Below are positions 60,836 to 64,000 of a stretch of 64,000 bases of DNA, in pieces. Under the pieces are notes generated by a model that saw only the letters and a program-made list of their open reading frames with translations, did no database searches and was not told the origin of the DNA. The stretch is from Actinoplanes sp. N902-109. GTDB lineage: Bacteria; Actinomycetota; Actinomycetes; Mycobacteriales; Micromonosporaceae. Location of the stretch: contig NC_021191.1 of NCBI RefSeq assembly GCF_000389965.1, positions 7,379,501-7,443,500 on the forward strand. Reading direction: 5' to 3'. Position 1 is the first letter of the stretch, and every line of letters starts with the position of its first letter. The translations under genes were made by a program, and so were the position numbers.

Positions 60836-62981
60836 CCCGTACCGCGTCGATGGCGTGCAGTTGACCCTCGGCGTTGAGCAGCCGGTCGCGGGCGTCCGGC
60901 GGGAGGTGCACCGGCGAGCCCGTGGCCAGCGGCAGGATGTGCAGGGTCAGCTCCGCACCGGGCCGATGGCCCAGGTCGCGGAGGTTGGCCAGCCAGGGTG
61001 AGCCGTCCCAGAACCGATCGGTGGCCACGCGCCCGTCGACCCGCAGCTCGGCCACGTCGCCGGCCCACCCGATCTCGAGCAGCGCGTCCAGTTCCGGGTC
61101 GCCCGCCCAGGCCGGCAACTCGATCCGGTGCACGGCGGCGAGCTCGTCGACGATCTCCCGGCTGGGTGCCGACTGGCGGCCGTCGTGTTTCCCGTACGCG
61201 AAGGGCACGTCACCGGCCGCCCGCAGCGGCACAACCGTTGCCGCCACCGGGGCCGGGGTGGCACCCGCCGGTTCGAGAGGCACGTCGACGAAGCCGCGGG
61301 CCGCCGGGTCGTAGGCGCGGACGACCGGGGTGGCGGCGGCGCGGACGGTGAGCTCGCCGGTGCTGGACCAGGTGAGCTCGTCGGAGCTGAGCAGGAGCCG
61401 CCCGTTGCTGACCCAGGCACCGGGGTCGTCGAGGACGAGCAGGTCGAGCGGACCGGCCGGGGTGTCGAGGCGGACCGGGGCCGGGCCCGGGGTGATCGGC
61501 TGGACCACACCGGCGACCGAGATCTCGACGGGGATGCCGGCGTCGGCGGTGAGCACCAGGGTCGGCACGGCGCCGGGCAGCACGGTCAGCGCCGAGGCGG
61601 TCGCGTAATCCAGGCCGTGCAGCCCGATCGGCCAGCGGGCCAGGGTGCCGGGCGGGATGTCGCAGGGCCGGGACGGCAGCAGCAACGTGCCGTTGTCCAG
61701 ATCGACGTGGAACTGCGCACCGCGGTAGGTGCGCAGCGGCACGTGCGGCTGGTGCCAGGCGATGAACAGGAAGCCGCCGGTGCCGTCGCTGCGCAGGGCC
61801 CAGCGCAGGGTTTCGCTGTCCTCGACGCCGGTGGGGCGCTGGTCGGGCAGGCTGGACGGCATCGTGGCCAGGGCCGGGCCGAAGGCGGCCAGGAAGGCGT
61901 GCTGGTGGCGCAGCAGGCCGTACGTCTCCGACGGGACGCCGGCCTCGCCGATCGGGGCGTGGAAGTCGTAGCCGAGGCGGGGCATGTCGTTGGGATAGCC
62001 GGTGGCGTGGGATTCCTGGGCGTCCGGGAACGGGTTGGTGCCACCGGCGTACATGTAGTAACCCTGCCAGGCCGAGCCGTTGCCGATCTTGCAGTGCGCG
62101 ATCGCGGCGATGTCCAGGGCGGACGGGCGCGGGCGGCGGTGGTAGGCGGTGCCCATGCCGCCGGCGAGTTCGCAGGTGGCCGGGGGGAACAGCCGGGACG
62201 GGGTGCGGGGGCCACCGGCTGCGGCGGCGATGTTCTGGGCGCGGCGGACGTCGGCGCCGATGCCCGGGTCGTCCCAGACGTGGGAGAAGAAGTAGTGGTC
62301 GCGGAACGTGGGATCCCAGGGGGCGTCGCTGTCCACCCAGAAGCCGTCGCCGTACCCGCCGTACAGCGGCAGCACCTCGTCCGGGGGCAGGTCGGCGCCG
62401 CCCCAGGCGGTGGCGGTCCACAGCGGTGCGCTCATCCCGGCCTCACGGGCCAGCCGTTTGAGCGTGACGAGATGGGCGGGCTGGTCGTACAGCTCGTTCT
62501 CCAGCTGGATGCCGAGCACCGTGCCGTCGGGGCCGCACCGGCCGTCCAGGGCGGCGGCGAGCTGGCCGAACCACTCCCGCACCAGGGTCAGGTAGGCCGG
62601 ATCGTCGGTGCGGTGCCGTACGGGAGCGTGCTGAACCCAGTCGGGGAAGCCACCGTTGCGGCTCTCCGCGTGCACCCACGGGCCGATCCGCAGGATGAGG
62701 TCGAGCCCCTCGGCGGCGCAGAGATCCGCGAACGCGGCCACGTCGAGGTTGCCGTCGAAGCGGGGCCGGCCGCGGCGCTCGACGTGGTGCAGCCAGAACA
62801 CGTACGTGGCGACCACCGTGACGCCACCGGCGCGCAGCTGGCGCAGCCGTTCGGCCCAGCGGTGCCGGGGCACCCGGCTGTAGTGCAGCTCCCCGGAGAC
62901 CGGGATGACCGGCACGCCGTCGCGGGTGAGGTAGCGGCTGGTGAGCGCGATGCCGGGACGGGTGTCCTCGGTGTTGCTCAT
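60801..62981 (-). CDS. Glycoside hydrolase family 35 protein (beta-galactosidase type)
   Basis: A 726-residue enzyme, without a clear signal peptide, so probably cytoplasmic. The TIM barrel opens with RDGVPVIPVSGELHYSRVP. The acid/base glutamate is E163 in GIQLENELYDQ and the likely nucleophile is E271 in TCELAGGMG. C-terminal beta domains include a jelly-roll region near 590-720. It is larger than a bare catalytic domain and resembles actinomycete intracellular GH35 enzymes. ATG 62981 is used although no good ribosome-binding site is visible. Divergent from a sugar-binding lipoprotein gene and sharing palindromic operators with it, it probably cleaves a sugar imported by that transporter. 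Confidence 0.85.
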   Translation of the reverse strand: MSNTEDTRPGIALTSRYLTRDGVPVIPVSGELHYSRVPRHRWAERLRQLRAGGVTVVATYVFWLHHVERRGRPRFDGNLDVAAFADLCAAEGLDLILRIGPWVHAESRNGGFPDWVQHAPVRHRTDDPAYLTLVREWFGQLAAALDGRCGPDGTVLGIQLENELYDQPAHLVTLKRLAREAGMSAPLWTATAWGGADLPPDEVLPLYGGYGDGFWVDSDAPWDPTFRDHYFFSHVWDDPGIGADVRRAQNIAAAAGGPRTPSRLFPPATCELAGGMGTAYHRRPRPSALDIAAIAHCKIGNGSAWQGYYMYAGGTNPFPDAQESHATGYPNDMPRLGYDFHAPIGEAGVPSETYGLLRHQHAFLAAFGPALATMPSSLPDQRPTGVEDSETLRWALRSDGTGGFLFIAWHQPHVPLRTYRGAQFHVDLDNGTLLLPSRPCDIPPGTLARWPIGLHGLDYATASALTVLPGAVPTLVLTADAGIPVEISVAGVVQPITPGPAPVRLDTPAGPLDLLVLDDPGAWVSNGRLLLSSDELTWSSTGELTVRAAATPVVRAYDPAARGFVDVPLEPAGATPAPVAATVVPLRAAGDVPFAYGKHDGRQSAPSREIVDELAAVHRIELPAWAGDPELDALLEIGWAGDVAELRVDGRVATDRFWDGSPWLANLRDLGHRPGAELTLHILPLATGSPVHLPPDARDRLLNAEGQLHAIDAVRVTARRTWRSEG

Positions 62982-63054
62982 CGCCGGCCGGCGCAGGGGC
63001 TCACCCCAGGGGTGGTGCCGAAGCGAAAGCGCCAACGCGGATCCCTCCGTCCTT

Positions 63055-63074
63055 GCCTGTAACCGGTCACAGGC
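63055..63074. promoter_or_regulatory. LacI-type operator O1 of the divergent GH35/transport promoter
   Basis: A 20-bp inverted repeat, GCCTGTAACCGGTCACAGGC, with one mismatched pair around a central CCGG. It overlaps the expected -10 region of the GH35 promoter (TTGTCC upstream on the minus strand). A 19-base copy is found at 63145. Confidence 0.75.
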
Positions 63075-63144
63075 AACTGGCCGGACAATACACCGCGTTA
63101 ACCGGCTGGAAGCAAGCCCTTGACATGGCCGTAAAGGAGTATCA

Positions 63145-63163
63145 CTGTAACCGGTCACAGGCA
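63145..63163. promoter_or_regulatory. LacI-type operator O2 of the divergent GH35/transport promoter
   Basis: CTGTAACCGGTCACAGGCA is identical to bases 63057-63075. It lies just downstream of TTGACA (63120-63125), over the -10 and start region of the binding-protein promoter. The two copies are 88 bases apart, so a repressor tetramer could loop the DNA, as LacI does. Confidence 0.75.
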
Positions 63164-63194
63164 TCCCGCGCATGCCTCCGATCGAGGAGGATCA

Positions 63195-64000
63195 ATGAGA
63201 AAGACCATCGCCGGCGTCATCGCCGCATCCCTGCTGCTGTTCGCGTCCGGCTGCGGCGGCAGCGACGACTCCGGCGACCAGGACGCCGGTGGCAAGGTGG
63301 AGCTGACCTACTGGAGCTGGACCCCGAACATGGACAAGGTCGTCGCGACCTGGAACAGCGCCCACCCGGACATCCACGTGACCGTCAACAAGCAGGACGG
63401 CGGCGACCCGGCGGTGGCCAAGCTGCTCACCGCGATCAAGGCGGGCAGCGGCGCCCCCGACGTCATGCAGGCCGAATACCAGAAGGTGCCGACACTGGTC
63501 TCGGCCAACGCGATCGCCGACCTCAAGGACGAGGCGGGGTCGCTCAAGGACAAGTTCCCCGAGTCGGTGTGGAACGCCGTAACGCTGGGCTCCGACGCCG
63601 TCTACGGCGTACCGCAGGATTCCGGGCCGTTGATGTTCTTCTACCGCGCCGACGTCTTCGCCAAGCTCAAGCTCGACGCCCCGAAGACCTGGGACGACTA
63701 CGCCCGGGCGGCCCGCACGATCCACCAGGCCGACAAGAAGCAGTACCTCGGCACGTTCTCGGCCAACGACCCGGGCTGGTTCGCCGGGCTGGCGCAGCAG
63801 GCGGGCGCCTCCTGGTGGGGCGTCACCGGCGACTCGTGGACGGTGAACATCAACGACGCCGCCACCCAGCAGGTCGCCTCCTACTGGGGTGGTCTGGTGC
63901 AGGAGGGCGCGATCCTCAACAAGCCGATGTACACCCCGGAGTGGAACGCGCAGCTCAACGACGGCAGCCAGGTCGGCTGGGTCAGCGCGGTCTGGGCGCC
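63195..64000 (+). CDS. ABC transporter sugar-binding lipoprotein (CUT1), 3' end missing
   Basis: The first 268 residues of an extracellular solute-binding protein that runs off the window. ATG 63195 has GGAGG six bases upstream. The signal peptide ends in the lipobox FASGC. The mature part shows VELTYWSWTPNMDKVVATWN, KLLTAIKAGSGAPDVMQAE and YGVPQDSGPLMFFYRADVF, all typical of CUT1 oligosaccharide-binding proteins. Permease and other genes should follow outside the window. Shared operators with GH35 suggest a galactoside as ligand; this is inference. Confidence 0.9.
   Translation, partial: MRKTIAGVIAASLLLFASGCGGSDDSGDQDAGGKVELTYWSWTPNMDKVVATWNSAHPDIHVTVNKQDGGDPAVAKLLTAIKAGSGAPDVMQAEYQKVPTLVSANAIADLKDEAGSLKDKFPESVWNAVTLGSDAVYGVPQDSGPLMFFYRADVFAKLKLDAPKTWDDYARAARTIHQADKKQYLGTFSANDPGWFAGLAQQAGASWWGVTGDSWTVNINDAATQQVASYWGGLVQEGAILNKPMYTPEWNAQLNDGSQVGWVSAVWA

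Overview
The window is high-GC DNA with GTG and TTG starts, tightly overlapping operons and many secreted glycoside hydrolases. This suggests a filamentous actinomycete; a Micromonosporaceae (Actinoplanes-like) origin is my guess from gene style, not something the sequence proves. I see no rRNA, tRNA, CRISPR array, phage or insertion sequence. The first gene (modA) is cut at its 5' end and the last (a sugar-binding lipoprotein) at its 3' end.

Layout. 1-4.6 kb: the molybdate importer modABC, a DUF1684 protein, a YggT protein and a PF04672 methyltransferase. 4.6-8.0 kb (minus): a PadR / ABC ATPase / FtsX-type permease operon. 8.1-12.5 kb: a TetR regulator with its palindromic operator and a heterodimeric ABC exporter. 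12.5-14.1 kb: about 1.6 kb without a convincing gene, made largely of unrelated minisatellites. 14.1-17.0 kb (minus): a secreted Calx-beta repeat protein behind a strong cyclic-di-GMP (GEMM-I) riboswitch candidate. 17.3-21.8 kb: TfoX-domain protein, alkaline phosphatase, methyltransferase, GH16 hydrolase and a kinase-fold protein. 21.9-28.5 kb: a 2071-residue secreted RHS/YD-repeat protein with an unrecognised 130-residue C-terminal domain and a small membrane protein directly behind it. 28.5-40.2 kb (minus): an exopolysaccharide-type cluster (polyprenyl-phosphate sugar transferase, Alg14-Alg13-type fusion, two tandem 646-residue beta-propeller proteins, a chain-length protein with a degenerate kinase domain, GT2, flippase, sulfotransferase). 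41.1-44.5 kb (minus): two ABC-2 exporters. 44.6-49.5 kb: RNase HI, an exonuclease, ArsR-MFS, and a stand-alone LigD polymerase domain. 49.7-58.9 kb: a LacI regulator, a divergent arginase-fold protein, a SUKH-like protein, a two-component system and a large GH92 enzyme. 59-64 kb: an F420/FMN PPOX protein, a broken SDR, small proteins, a GH35 enzyme and a divergent CUT1 sugar-binding protein with duplicated palindromic operators.

Themes. The 14-40 kb stretch reads as a surface and matrix region: c-di-GMP-controlled Calx-beta adhesin-like protein, RHS protein, polysaccharide assembly with sulfation, GH16. The 50-64 kb stretch reads as carbohydrate use under LacI-type control: an identical 14-bp palindrome core lies at the promoter of the lacI gene and 150 bp ahead of GH92, and a different palindrome lies twice between GH35 and the binding protein. 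Across the window at least eleven genes have a TANNNT (or near) -10 element ending exactly 6-7 bases before the start codon, the signature of leaderless transcription; I used this to choose several starts.
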